Below are positions 24,238-32,520 of a stretch of DNA of 32,520 nt, piece after piece. The stretch is taken from contig SKVJ01000025.1 of the NCBI GenBank assembly GCA_007129495.1, forward strand, positions 1 through 32,520. The letters run 5' to 3'. Below the pieces are notes generated by a model. That model worked only from the letters and a program-made list of their open reading frames with translations. It was not told the origin of the DNA and did no database searches. Positions within the stretch are counted from its first letter, which is position 1. Each line of letters starts with the position of its first letter. The DNA comes from Dehalococcoidia bacterium. GTDB taxonomy: Bacteria > Chloroflexota > Dehalococcoidia > GIF9 > AB-539-J10. Both the position numbers and the translations under genes were made by a program.

Positions 24238-25212
24238 ATCACAACATTGGAGTTAGAGAGCTAGAGCTTAGGCACATTCCACACAGAGATCAATCAACGT
24301 ATCCAGCACACAGTCAACATCTGTGACGGTACAACTCAATGCTCATAACGGTTCCGTTGACACCAATTCGATTACCGTGAGCGAGTGATCCACTGACCAT
24401 TGACCTTCCGCCGAAACCCGAAATCAGAACCATTATCACTGTCAGTGCTATACAGCACCCGTAATAGAAGGGCAGAATGGGATGATTTGAACGAGGTGCC
24501 CATCGGCAAGCATGGTGAAGTTGACTCTGGATGTGCAAGAGTCCTTGTGCGAACTTAGCCCGTCGTCAAACGGAGATCGCGATAGTTGAATTCCCTGAGT
24601 CGCCTTAGGCTGGCGCGAGTGGCTCTGCCGTCACATCATTGAACTTCCGTGTGCGCACATCGCCTGCCTCCCTGGCTGCCTCTCCGGTCACCGTCTCTTT
24701 GCGAATCAAGCGCGGCTTCAACCGTTCGTTCCCGGCTACAACCTGGGTCTTTTTGTCGACGTTGGGCTCACCCAAGACAATCAAAGACCAGTCATTACGC
24801 GGCCTTCAAATTAAGGTGATCAAGATGCAGGCGGATTGTGCGTCATATTCAGTAACTTATGTTCCAATTGGCTGAGGTGACCGTGTTGCGAAAACTGTTT
24901 GCCGCGATCCTCGATGGAGTGAGCCGGCAACGCATGGATCTTAGCTGGCAACATCGAGGGCACGCACAGACAGTCAGGGAGAGAAGAGGACAGGGGAAAT
25001 ATCGACCCTTTCGAGTGGAGAACCGGTTCCAGACTGTCACACGGCTGCTCCAAGGGCCAGTGTCAAACTCGATGGGCTGTTCTGCGGGTTGTGGATAGGA
25101 TTGACAATTGGATGCGCCGTCTACAGCATACAACGCCAAGTCGCAAAAGGGGCGTATATAGTTTCTATGGGGTGACATGGGTAATCCGGACCCAATCCGG
25201 TAAGGCAAGGTG
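24238..25212. other. gene-poor region
   Basis: Almost one kilobase with no convincing intact gene. Short frames exist on both strands but lack SD sites and recognisable motifs. A possible minus-strand coding remnant is listed separately (24605-24805). No terminator for the TRAP operon was recognised. Confidence 0.4.
24605..24805 (-). pseudogene. possible coding remnant, minus strand
   Basis: An open frame of 66 codons on the minus strand, between two stop codons, has composition like real coding sequence. It includes LIVLGEPNVDKKTQVVAGNE and ETVTGEAAREAGDVRTRKF. It has no ATG or SD and is truncated upstream by a stop. I do not recognise the family. It may be the 3' end of a decayed gene, or chance. 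Confidence 0.25.
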
Positions 25213-25702
25213 TGGAATTGAAATGAGAATGCACTTGAGTATTGCATCGCACTTCTGTTGTTCACGGTGCTGGTATCACTCGGAACATATCAGCGCTGGT
25301 GGAACCTTGGCGTACCCGTCGGCCCTCTTCCCTCATCCAGTGGTTCGGCGTGATCGGTGGAGTGTACCTGCTCATTCTTGTTCCTGTGTATTCTTATCTG
25401 AAACGTCGCACCCCTCAACACCGTGCCGCACTGCTGAAGATTCGCGTCTTCGGCAACCTGCTGACATTCATGCTTGTGGATGTGCACACCGCCCATAATC
25501 TCGGCCATCCCGCCCCCGGGCCCTCGGAGAAGGCCTCGCATCGGCCATCCTGATGGCCGCCATCGTAGTTTTCGGCTTCATGCTGCATTCCGATCTGGTG
25601 CCACGGCACCGCGAGTCATGGCGGATGATCCATGTAGGCCTGAGCGTGTCTCTGCTTGTAGTTGTTGGAAACCACGCGCTCATCAACTTTGGAATGCTGT
25701 AG
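25213..25702 (+). pseudogene. frameshifted four-helix membrane protein
   Basis: Three overlapping frames read as one protein. The first segment (about 25219-25320) is EYCIALLLFTVLVSLGTYQ then RWWNLGVPV. The second frame (about 25317-25525) is SLIQWFGVIGGVYLLILVPV then KIRVFGNLLTFMLVDVHTAH. The third frame (about 25530-25702) is AILMAAIVVFGFMLHSDLVP then VVVGNHALINFGML and a stop. Together they form about four membrane helices with several membrane-face His, reminiscent of small heme-binding membrane proteins. No family is assigned. At least two frameshifts and a poor start indicate a decayed gene or assembly errors. Confidence 0.6.
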
Positions 25703-26155
25703 TTGTTCTCTTGGAGTTGAGGACACGACCACCGAAGGGCGGTGTTTCATACTGCTGACACCTCGTTCGTTTGCGCGCGGGTAGCGCAGCAACGCCTTCC
25801 CTGGCAATCACCCGAGGCAACATGAAACTGATCAACCGGTCTGCAATATGTCCTGCACATATCACGCATAGCACTCAAGGTCCAGCGCATCATGCGCTAC
25901 CGGTGACATCCTAAAACGCGAGATCGCCCAGAAGTTCACCATCCTCTCTCTGACAAGGATCAGATGAGTCCTAATCCCCGAACGTCCTCGCCACGTCACA
26001 TACCACGGTAACCGGCTCCCGATTACAGATCTACCATCAGTATCTATGACCCGCGTAACAAGCATAAGTATCCCCGGATTACCTGCCACATTCGGGCTCA
26101 ACGCGCTAGAATGTCGGTGTTGGAGGAGAGTCTCATCATCGCAAGGAGGGTCGTA
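25703..26155. other. intergenic region before the dehydrogenase gene
   Basis: No gene was recognised. TAGAAT at 26107-26112 could be the -10 box for the dehydrogenase gene, with CTGCCA (26083-26088) as a weak -35 at 18 bases. Confidence 0.3.
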
Positions 26156-27193
26156 ATGAAGAGGCCGACACGGATCGGAATCACGAATGATGCCGTCGAT
26201 GAAGAGGGTAACTTCATCGCACCCGGGCCGGGACTCACCCTCCTCGACACGATACCCGGAGTGGAGTATGAAGTATTCCCGGAGATGCACCCGGAAGTCA
26301 CCCCGCAGCAGATTGACGGCTATGACATGGTGTGCAGCCTCACACCGAAGTGGACGGCCAAAGCACTGAAAGGCAACGACCGACTGCTGTCGGTGCATCG
26401 TTTTGGCGTGGGATACGACATGATCGAAGTGCCCGCGCTGACCGAGGCTGGTGTGGCACTCTGCATCACCCGTGACGCTGTGCGCCGCCCGGTTGCGGCT
26501 GCCATCCTCGCATTCATACTGGCGTTGAGTACCAGGATGCTGACCAAGGACAGGCTGATCCGGGAGGGCAGATGGGCCGAAAGAGCCAGGCACCACGGCA
26601 TCGGGCTTGTAGACAGGACATTAGGGGTGATAGGCGTAGGCAACATCGGCCATGAAGTGTTCAAACTGGCCTTGCCGCTCGACATGCAACACATCGGTTG
26701 CGACCCGTACATCACCCAGAAGAGCGTATCGGACGTAAACGTCGAGCTCGTCGATATGGACACCGTCCTGAAGGAGTCCGACTTCCTCGCCATCTGCTGC
26801 CCACTGAACGAGGAGACCCACCACCTCATAGGTGAGCCAGAGTTGAGGAAGATGAAGCCGTCGAGTTTCCTCATTAATATGGCGCGGGGACCTATAGTGG
26901 ACGAGCAGGCACTTGTCCGCGCCCTGTCAGAGAATTGGATTCAGGGTGCCGGCATTGATGTGTTCGAGGAGGAGCCGACTCCTGCGACCAACCCGTTGCT
27001 TAGGATGGACAACGTGATCCTTGCCCCACATTCGCTTGCGTGGCTGGACCAGACTTTCACCGGCCAGTGGAACAGCATCCTCGCGCAGATCGGCGCGTTA
27101 CAACGTGGGACAATACCTGCAGGGCTGTTGAACACCGAGGTATGGGATAGTCCGCTGTTTCAGCGGAAACTGCATCTGTTGCTGGATTCGTGA
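26156..27193 (+). CDS. D-isomer-specific 2-hydroxyacid dehydrogenase
   Basis: This 345-residue NAD(P)-dependent dehydrogenase of the D-2-hydroxyacid / phosphoglycerate dehydrogenase family interconverts a 2-keto acid and a D-2-hydroxy acid. The Rossmann motif is GVIGVGNIGHEV (GxGxxG at 160-165). Catalytic residues are the Arg in INMARGPIVDE (R244), the Glu in the AGIDVFEEEP signature, and the His in LAPHSLAW (H292). There is no C-terminal ACT domain, so it is not a typical regulated serine-pathway SerA. ATG 26156 has AAGGAGG upstream; an in-frame ATG at 26111 would overlap it. Substrate unknown, and neighbours give no strong clue. Confidence 0.92.
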   Translation: MKRPTRIGITNDAVDEEGNFIAPGPGLTLLDTIPGVEYEVFPEMHPEVTPQQIDGYDMVCSLTPKWTAKALKGNDRLLSVHRFGVGYDMIEVPALTEAGVALCITRDAVRRPVAAAILAFILALSTRMLTKDRLIREGRWAERARHHGIGLVDRTLGVIGVGNIGHEVFKLALPLDMQHIGCDPYITQKSVSDVNVELVDMDTVLKESDFLAICCPLNEETHHLIGEPELRKMKPSSFLINMARGPIVDEQALVRALSENWIQGAGIDVFEEEPTPATNPLLRMDNVILAPHSLAWLDQTFTGQWNSILAQIGALQRGTIPAGLLNTEVWDSPLFQRKLHLLLDS

Positions 27194-27507
27194 TTTCGGC
27201 GTACGTCATGCCAGCTGTCGTGCGGATCCCGAGTTACAGATTGCCGGTAGCGCGAGCGCACCCTGCAAATCGCGAGGATTCCGCGTTCGCCAATTCCGGG
27301 CATCCGGGCTCCATTTGTCACATGTACAGAATCAGTCGCCGAACATGACTACCTGCCGGAACTCAGATCACGAATGGAGGAACAGGCAAGACACGGCCGT
27401 AGTTCTTCATGCTACCCGCTGTCGACACGCTGAACCGTTCTAAGAATCTCTCTTTGCAAGTCCATCGTACGCTCAGATAGACTTCAATCGGGAGGTGCAG
27501 CAGCAGA
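27194..27507. other. intergenic region
   Basis: These 314 bases contain no recognised gene, repeat or terminator. They precede the flavoprotein gene, whose GGGAGG site is at 27490. Confidence 0.4.
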
Positions 27508-28257
27508 ATGAAAGTGACAGTCTTCAACGGAAGTCCCCGTGGCCGAACGAGCAATAGCCATGCGATGATCGAACCGCTACTGGAGGGCGCGAGACAGGCA
27601 GGCGCTGAGACGGAAGAGGTATTTCTGATCGAGAAAGACATCGAGCAGTGTCGCGGTTGCTTCGCCTGCTGGGTTAAGACCCCCGGCAGATGTGTGCTCA
27701 ACGATGACATGGCAGGACTCATAGAGCTCTTTCTCGACTCCGACTTCGCCGGTATGGCCACACCGGTGTACGGCCTATATATGACGGGGCTCCTCAAGAA
27801 CTTCACCGACCGCTTCCTGCCCATGGCCACACCCCATATTCACAAGAACGATGACGGCAGCTTCTACCACGAAGGACGGATCAAACGGTTTCCACGGCGG
27901 TTCTTCATTGCCAATTCCGGCTTTCCCGGTGAGCACAACTTCGAATTGCTCAAGACTTTCTTCGCAATAGCCAAGAGCAGCGGTGCGTATGACACGGTAC
28001 TGGAGATTTACCGTAACTGCGGCGAGGCTGTGGGAATCTCGGACGACGAAGATCCTGCTATAGTTCAGAGGATCCACGATTTTCGTGACACCCTTAGACG
28101 GGCCGGCCGCGAGATGGTCGCTGACGGCCAGGTGTCCGAGGAGACGGTCACAAAGCTTCATCTGCCCTTGATGACCGACGAGGAATACATGGTTCAAGCG
28201 AATAAAGGGTGGGATGAAATGCTGGAGCAGACCGACCAGGAGACGGGAGCCCAGTGA
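27508..28257 (+). CDS. iron-sulfur flavoprotein-like NAD(P)H/FMN reductase
   Basis: This 249-residue flavodoxin-fold protein has the FMN phosphate loop FNGSPRGRTSNSHAM at the N-terminus. It then has a compact Cys motif C48-x2-C51-x2-C54-x7-C62 (CRGCFACWVKTPGRC), as in the Isf family, where it binds a [4Fe-4S] cluster. ATPVYGLYMTGLLKNFTDRF is the second FMN-contact region. The C-terminal ~80 residues are longer than in minimal NADPH-dependent FMN reductases. It probably shuttles electrons to an unknown acceptor. ATG 27508 has GGGAGG upstream at slightly long spacing. Confidence 0.88.
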   Translation: MKVTVFNGSPRGRTSNSHAMIEPLLEGARQAGAETEEVFLIEKDIEQCRGCFACWVKTPGRCVLNDDMAGLIELFLDSDFAGMATPVYGLYMTGLLKNFTDRFLPMATPHIHKNDDGSFYHEGRIKRFPRRFFIANSGFPGEHNFELLKTFFAIAKSSGAYDTVLEIYRNCGEAVGISDDEDPAIVQRIHDFRDTLRRAGREMVADGQVSEETVTKLHLPLMTDEEYMVQANKGWDEMLEQTDQETGAQ

Positions 28258-28365
28258 CTCCTATGTGGCATCTATCACAGTGATTCAGCAGCCGAAAGGC
28301 AGAGAGTACGCACAATCACCGGTGCCTCTCCTTTCGGTAGCAGCGTGATGCGAGGAGATTTCGGC

Positions 28366-28744
28366 ATGAAACGGCGATTGGCTGCTCTTGCCGTGGTAGG
28401 GACCGTGTATGCGGTCTTCTACTTCGTTTCGATGGTATCACCTCAGCGATCTCTACACGCCTGAATGGACTGCCAGAAGGGTGTTAAATGCAGCTGCACT
28501 CATATCGATAATCCCACTGTACTGGAGACTCTACTACTTCGCGTTCATTACTACGGCAGGATATGGAAAAGGGGTAGTCATCGGAGAGTTGTTCGGAGGC
28601 TTCGCGAGCGATGTTCCTTCTCAATATCCGCACTATGGATGGCTGTTGTGGGGCGGAGTCTTCATACTGGCCATAATCACAGGTGCAGTAGTGGAAGTCC
28701 TGCTGCGCAGGAAGAGGCGAACTACGGGTTCGAACCAAGGGTGA
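28366..28744 (+). pseudogene. small membrane protein with a frameshift
   Basis: A well-formed start (AGGAG at 28353, ATG 28366) opens a frame with a membrane helix, RLAALAVVGTVYAVFYFVS, which hits a stop at about 28461. A frame shifted by one, open from 28409 to 28744, continues with YHLSDLYTPEWTARRVLNAA. It then adds two more helices (SIIPLYWRLYYFAF and WGGVFILAIITGAVVEVLL) and a basic tail. The two parts read naturally as one three-helix protein joined near 28420-28435. It could be a mutation, a sequencing error, or two separate small genes. Family not recognised. Confidence 0.55.
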
Positions 28745-28959
28745 TCCTATTGGTCTTTCAGTGCGCGGGACCCAACCCGAGCATCCTTACAATGATGGCG
28801 GTCGACAGCTGTGCCGGTCCTGCAGTATCCGTCAGCGGCCCCACGGGAAGTTAAGTATGGGAACCGAACCCTCCTGCGGGAGCCTGCTATGAAAAACGTG
28901 GGGGCACCATGGCCCGCCCGCTGTCCTGACACCTGAGACCCGGCTATACCAACGCTGGA

Positions 28960-30048
28960 TCAGTTCTCGAAGAGACGTTCAAATTGGCCGTAACCTTCGC
29001 CTTCCAGATCGTCTGCAGGAATAAACCGCAGGGCAGCGGAATTGATGCAGTAACGTTTGCATGTTGGCTCAGGACCATCTTCGAATACGTGGCCAAGATG
29101 AGAATCAGCGTACTTGCTTCTTACCTCAATCCTCGTCGCTCCGTAACTGGTATCGACCACGGTCACGATGTAGTGAGGATCGATTGGGCGGGAAAAACTG
29201 GGCCATCCTGTTCCAGACTGGAACATATCAGTGGAACTGAAGAGAGGCTCACCGGAGACGATGTCGACATAGATACCTTCCGCCTCGTTATTCCAGTATT
29301 CGTTGTTAAAAGGTGGTTCGGTTCCATCTCTCTGCGTCACCTGATACTCCATGTGACTGAGAGTCTCTCGCAGCTCTTCGTCAGAGGGTTTCTGATACCC
29401 GGCGTACTGACTTTCTACTTCCGGCCAGGTCTCCTGCAGGAAACGCTCTCGACCTGACGCGGCCTTGTAGCTCGCGTAGCGGCCGGGATTTGTCAGGTAG
29501 TAGTCCTGGTGATAGTCCTCAGCCATATAGAACGCCGTGAAGGGCAGGATCTCAGTCACGACCGGTTCATCGAACCTGCCGGATCTGTCAAGCGCCAGCT
29601 TCGAATGCTCTGCCAGGGTCTGTTGTGTGACATCGTGGTAAAAGATAGCGGTCTGATAATGCTGGCCTCTATCCGCAAACTGACCTCCGGCATCGGTGGG
29701 ATTAATCTGCCGCCAGAACACCTCAAGCAATTCCTCGTAACTTACCTTCTCGGGGTCATAGATGATCTGCGCAGCTTCATAATGGCCGGTGTCCCCCCAT
29801 AGGACCTGCTGGTAGGTGGGGTTTTCAACATGTCCACCCGTATACCCGACTATCACCTGCTCCACCCCGTCCAACTGATCATAGGGCGGCTGCATGCACC
29901 AGAAACATCCGCCGGCAAAGGTAGCCTTTGCCAGGGTCTCATCCGCGCCAGCAGGTACACGTGTATCAGCCGAGGTACTGATGCACCCCGGAATCACGAT
30001 GATTGCAACGGCAAGGAGAGCTACCACGCCACTCCATCGTTTCTTCAT
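28960..30048 (-). CDS. msrAB: secreted MsrA-MsrB fusion lipoprotein
   Basis: This 362-residue peptide-methionine sulfoxide reductase is predicted to be anchored outside the cell. A signal peptide ends in VIPGC with Cys22 in a lipobox. The MsrA domain (about 40-200) has the GGCFWC active-site motif (46-51), [16 protein letters not shown] and [11 protein letters not shown]. The MsrB domain (about 225-360) has [21 protein letters not shown] and the active Cys in [12 protein letters not shown]. The MsrB part lacks the usual CxxC zinc pairs, as some MsrB forms do. It reduces both S and R diastereomers in exported proteins. Start ATG 30048 has GAGGTG upstream; GTG 30057 is an alternative. It appears monocistronic. 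Confidence 0.95.
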   Translation of the reverse strand: MKKRWSGVVALLAVAIIVIPGCISTSADTRVPAGADETLAKATFAGGCFWCMQPPYDQLDGVEQVIVGYTGGHVENPTYQQVLWGDTGHYEAAQIIYDPEKVSYEELLEVFWRQINPTDAGGQFADRGQHYQTAIFYHDVTQQTLAEHSKLALDRSGRFDEPVVTEILPFTAFYMAEDYHQDYYLTNPGRYASYKAASGRERFLQETWPEVESQYAGYQKPSDEELRETLSHMEYQVTQRDGTEPPFNNEYWNNEAEGIYVDIVSGEPLFSSTDMFQSGTGWPSFSRPIDPHYIVTVVDTSYGATRIEVRSKYADSHLGHVFEDGPEPTCKRYCINSAALRFIPADDLEGEGYGQFERLFEN

Positions 30049-30417
30049 TGTTGTCACCTCGTGTGGACAATCTCCGTCCAGAGGACGTTATTGTCTACCT
30101 CATTCTAGTGGCCAAAGGGAGATACGCAAAATGAACTCGTTGTCAGGCCGGCCATCACTGGCTTCAGCCTGTATTCGTGCAGTGTAATGGCGGCTTGCAT
30201 CGAAACGATGGAGGCAACAGCCCTGTCATGTCCCGGTATCATCCCGCAAAGATTTGTTTGAATAGCACGTGCAGACTGTCCTGAGGGAAGGCTCCCTTCG
30301 GGGTGACACATACGGAGCTGGAAGAAACCGCGCCGGTTCACCAGTGGGTGCCGGAGTCAGCCGTCGCGGCAAGTCACCTGAAACCTGTAACCAGAGAGTC
30401 CAGACCCTGCTGAACCC
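30049..30417. other. intergenic region
   Basis: These 369 bases hold only a short hairpin (AGGGA-AGGC-TCCCT near 30284-30297). No gene was recognised. Confidence 0.35.
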
Positions 30418-30531
30418 CTAGCGGACACGACCTGTTGGGGACTTCGGCCTGGTGACCCTCTTGCAGGCTAGAAACAACGCAACGCCAAGGTAAAACAGCA
30501 GCGATAATGCTATCGGCCTCTTAGTGGCCAT
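30418..30531 (-). CDS. 37-residue single-helix membrane peptide, hypothetical
   Basis: A short frame begins at ATG 30531 with AGGAG six to seven bases upstream. It encodes one hydrophobic helix (IALSLLFYLGVALFLA) followed by a Cys and a strongly basic tail rich in Arg, Lys and Pro. The good SD and topology favour a real small protein. No family is known to me. A longer in-frame ATG (30600) lacks an SD. Confidence 0.4.
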   Translation of the reverse strand: MATKRPIALSLLFYLGVALFLACKRVTRPKSPTGRVR

Positions 30532-30759
30532 ATGACTCTCCTCGACACCCCGTGCCACAACTCGCAGCCAAATGGTAGCACCACCGGGAAGCCGGGGCAC
30601 TTATCCAGTGCAGCGACCTCGACTCCTGCTGGTTGTGATAATCCTGCTGAAGCAATCCACGTCGTTGAGGCGCCAACACTGCGGACCGGTTGGGAAAGGA
30701 GTCCGCAACGTGTAAGATACCCTTCATACATTCACCTTTCAGTCACTCAGGAGGTACAG

Positions 30760-31149
30760 ATGGAACGAAAGGAACCCTACGCAAGCAAAGAGGAATTCGA
30801 CAACAGAGTGCTGCATGTCGGCCGGGGTCACGCTGTTGACCTTGGAAGCCACGGAGGGGCCAACATCCTTCTCGGGGAAAAGATCATGCTGAGCTTCGTC
30901 GATATGCCGGCTAACAGCTTTGCGGACGCCCACAGCCACAAGGACACTGAGCAGGTGATGATTGTGCTCAAGGGCGACGCGGAATTTGTCGTGGAAGGCA
31001 AGATATACCCTGTACAGGAGGGCGATGTGCTCATTTTTGGACCGGATGTGGAGCACGGAGCATACGTGGGGCCACACGGCGCAAGGGTGCTGGATGTGTT
31101 CACGCCACCCAGGACGGACCTGCTCGAGAAAATACGCGGCAAGGCATAG
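30760..31149 (+). CDS. single-domain cupin protein
   Basis: This 129-residue cupin_2 protein has a first motif of DAHSHKDTEQVMIVLKGDAE, in which H58, H60 and E64 are metal ligands. The second motif is GDVLIFGPDVEHGAYV with H99. The beta-barrel core fills the protein, with a short helical tail. Such stand-alone cupins act as isomerases, dioxygenases or sugar/keto-acid binders, and the specific role here is not readable. ATG 30760 has AGGAGG eight bases upstream. The frame is open back to 30532, but that part is not conserved-looking. Confidence 0.9.
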   Translation: MERKEPYASKEEFDNRVLHVGRGHAVDLGSHGGANILLGEKIMLSFVDMPANSFADAHSHKDTEQVMIVLKGDAEFVVEGKIYPVQEGDVLIFGPDVEHGAYVGPHGARVLDVFTPPRTDLLEKIRGKA

Positions 31150-31549
31150 CCGGACTGCTTGGGGTTATCGATCGGGAGTTGGTGGTTTCAGGCTGAAATC
31201 ATCCCCCCGACGACCACCAAGCCGACGGCACAAAGCACGACGCCTTCACTACCACGCTCCTGCGGGTTTGAAACCTGCCCCTGCCATAACGCAGAGGCAT
31301 TTGAGAACGCCCTCGACAGCGGAATGGTGATAGGACTCTGACGCGCCGAACCCATGGACGGGCTTCAGGTACCTCGGTCGTTCATCTATGCTCATCCTCT
31401 CATCGCTTCGCATGACTCCTTAGTAACCATTCCTAAATGAGTGAACCATATCGCCCCGGTAACGTTTTGGGTGAGTGAATGCGAATCATTGAAAGGAGAG
31501 CCGAAGGGGCCTACAGTATTCAGTCATCACCGATAGGAGGAGTCTTCGC
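31150..31549. other. intergenic region between cupin and DapA-family genes
   Basis: An 8-bp inverted repeat, TTGGTGGT (31179-31186) with ACCACCAA (31213-31220), follows the cupin gene. It has a wide loop and no T-tract, so it is not a good terminator. Nothing else is recognised before AGGAGG at 31535. Confidence 0.35.
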
Positions 31550-32440
31550 ATGGATTTCACGCCGCACGGCATTGTTCCCGCAATGGTCACTCCCTTTACC
31601 CGCGATGAGCAACTGCATGAACCGGCACTGTCAGAGCTCGTTCGACGTCTCATCGGTGATGGGGTCCACGGTGTCTTCGTGCTGGGTAGTCAGGGAGAGT
31701 ACTACGCTTTGGACATGCAGGAGAAGCGGCGTGTGATCGAAGTGACTGTGACAGCAGCGGATGGAAGGGTTCCCGTATATGCCGGCACCGGTGCTACCAC
31801 CACCCGGGAGGCAGTGAGGCTCACTCAGATGGCGGATGAGGCAGGAGCCGATGCGGTATCGGTCATTACGCCCACGTTCATCACGCCGAGCCAGAACGAG
31901 CTCTACGACCACTATCGCGAGATAGCCGCCTCCACCACATTACCCGTGCTCCTGTACAGCAATCCGGGCCGGACCGGCGTCCAGATATCGGTAGCGCTGG
32001 CGGCCAGACTGGCGCAACTGGACAATATCGTGGGGATAAAGGACAGCAGCGGCGACCTCTCAATCACGGCCGATTTCATTAACGGCACGCCACCATCATT
32101 CAGAGTCTTCGCCGGCCGCGATACTCTCGTGTTCGCCACGCTGCTGTACGGAGGAGCGGGTGCGGTTGCTGCCTCCGGCAATGTGGCAGCACGCCATCTG
32201 GTACGCCTCTACGATGCATGCATGGATGGCAACATGGATACTGCTCGCACCGCTCAGGCCGAGATAGCGCCGCTTCGGGCCGCGTTCTCCCTGGGCACAT
32301 TCCCTGCAGTCATCAAGGAAGCCCTGCTGATGACGGGTCTCGACGCTGGACCCTGCCGGCGACCGGTCGGCCCTCTCAGTGACGAAGCGAGGGAACAGTT
32401 GCGCCAGATAATGGCAAAGCTGGGACTGCTTGTGGCCTGA
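31550..32440 (+). CDS. DapA-family (DHDPS/N-acetylneuraminate lyase) aldolase
   Basis: This 296-residue TIM-barrel class I aldolase of the dihydrodipicolinate synthase / N-acetylneuraminate lyase superfamily has the Schiff-base Lys as K164 in VGIKDSSGDL. The catalytic Tyr is Y136 in LPVLLYSNPGRTGV. The usual GTTGE loop that binds pyruvate carboxylate reads GSQGE (46-50), so the Thr pair of true DHDPS is replaced. This makes a paralogous lyase (2-keto-acid, KDG- or hydroxyproline-type) at least as likely as lysine-pathway DapA. ATG 31550 has AGGAGGAG seven bases upstream. No lysine genes are near. Confidence 0.88.
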   Translation: MDFTPHGIVPAMVTPFTRDEQLHEPALSELVRRLIGDGVHGVFVLGSQGEYYALDMQEKRRVIEVTVTAADGRVPVYAGTGATTTREAVRLTQMADEAGADAVSVITPTFITPSQNELYDHYREIAASTTLPVLLYSNPGRTGVQISVALAARLAQLDNIVGIKDSSGDLSITADFINGTPPSFRVFAGRDTLVFATLLYGGAGAVAASGNVAARHLVRLYDACMDGNMDTARTAQAEIAPLRAAFSLGTFPAVIKEALLMTGLDAGPCRRPVGPLSDEAREQLRQIMAKLGLLVA

Positions 32441-32502
32441 GAGCGCGGGAACTTTGGTCCTGCATACACTGAGAAATACACGTGGCGTACTCGCGAATCT
32501 GG

Positions 32503-32519
32503 AGCCAAACGGTTTGGCT
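32503..32519 (+). terminator. possible terminator hairpin at the window edge
   Basis: AGCCAAAC (32503-32510) and GTTTGGCT (32512-32519) form a perfect inverted repeat 62 bases after the DapA-family stop. The window ends one base later, so a T-tract cannot be checked. Confidence 0.4.
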
Positions 32520-32520
32520 A

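Noticed and set aside
25862-26596. Minus-strand 244-codon open frame over the dehydrogenase start
   Set aside because: It overlaps a well-supported dehydrogenase gene and shows no motif or SD.
30244-30330. Short hairpin repeats near 30284 and 16379 considered as CRISPR-like or as one mobile family
   Set aside because: There are only two dissimilar hairpins with no regular spacing or spacers. They do not form an array or a clear family.

Overview
The window looks like a chromosomal stretch of an uncultured Chloroflexota bacterium, probably Dehalococcoidia-like. This is an inference. It rests on the mix of a lipoprotein with an InlB-like bacterial repeat, a TAXI-type TRAP transporter, a GPH symporter and a nadABC operon, on moderately high GC, and on SD sites that are usually strong (GGAGG). 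No rRNA, tRNA or CRISPR array is visible.

Left part (1-4350). A complete IS110-family insertion sequence starts within three bases of the window edge. Its 5' non-coding end folds into the two-internal-loop shape expected of a bridge RNA, and the guide segments can be read against the element's own ends. Next come a stand-alone ERCC4-type nuclease, an Ala/Lys-rich helical protein, an RRM RNA-binding protein and a small zinc-ribbon protein. The spaces between them carry two related families of interspersed palindromic repeats. Some copies contain the 8-mer that the bridge RNA appears to specify.

Middle part (4350-15900). A leftward, overlapping nadA-nadB-nadC operon makes NAD from aspartate. 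Two rightward genes encode secreted proteins, a repeat-containing lipoprotein and a signal-peptide protein, joined by a duplicated ribosome-binding region and closed by a clear terminator. A leftward three-gene cluster follows: LuxE-like acyl-protein synthetase, transglutaminase-like protein and GPH-type sugar symporter. It has a good candidate promoter. RidA lies just beyond.

Right-centre (16000-24240). A class IV PLP aminotransferase precedes the most interesting operon. An apparently leaderless MerR-type HTH / RsbRD-like regulator overlaps a NirJ/AhbC-like radical SAM gene. That gene overlaps an AhbD-like radical SAM gene, which abuts a TAXI solute receptor and a fused TRAP permease. The two radical SAM enzymes resemble those of siroheme-dependent heme (or heme d1) biosynthesis. 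Coupling them to a TAXI-TRAP importer and a dedicated sensor-like regulator is unusual.

Right part (24240-32520). About 1.9 kb is gene-poor and holds a frameshifted membrane-protein gene. Loosely spaced metabolic genes follow: a D-2-hydroxyacid dehydrogenase, an iron-sulfur flavoprotein-like reductase, a second frameshifted small membrane protein, a secreted MsrA-MsrB fusion lipoprotein, a tiny membrane protein, a cupin, and a DapA-family lyase/aldolase. A possible terminator lies at the right edge.
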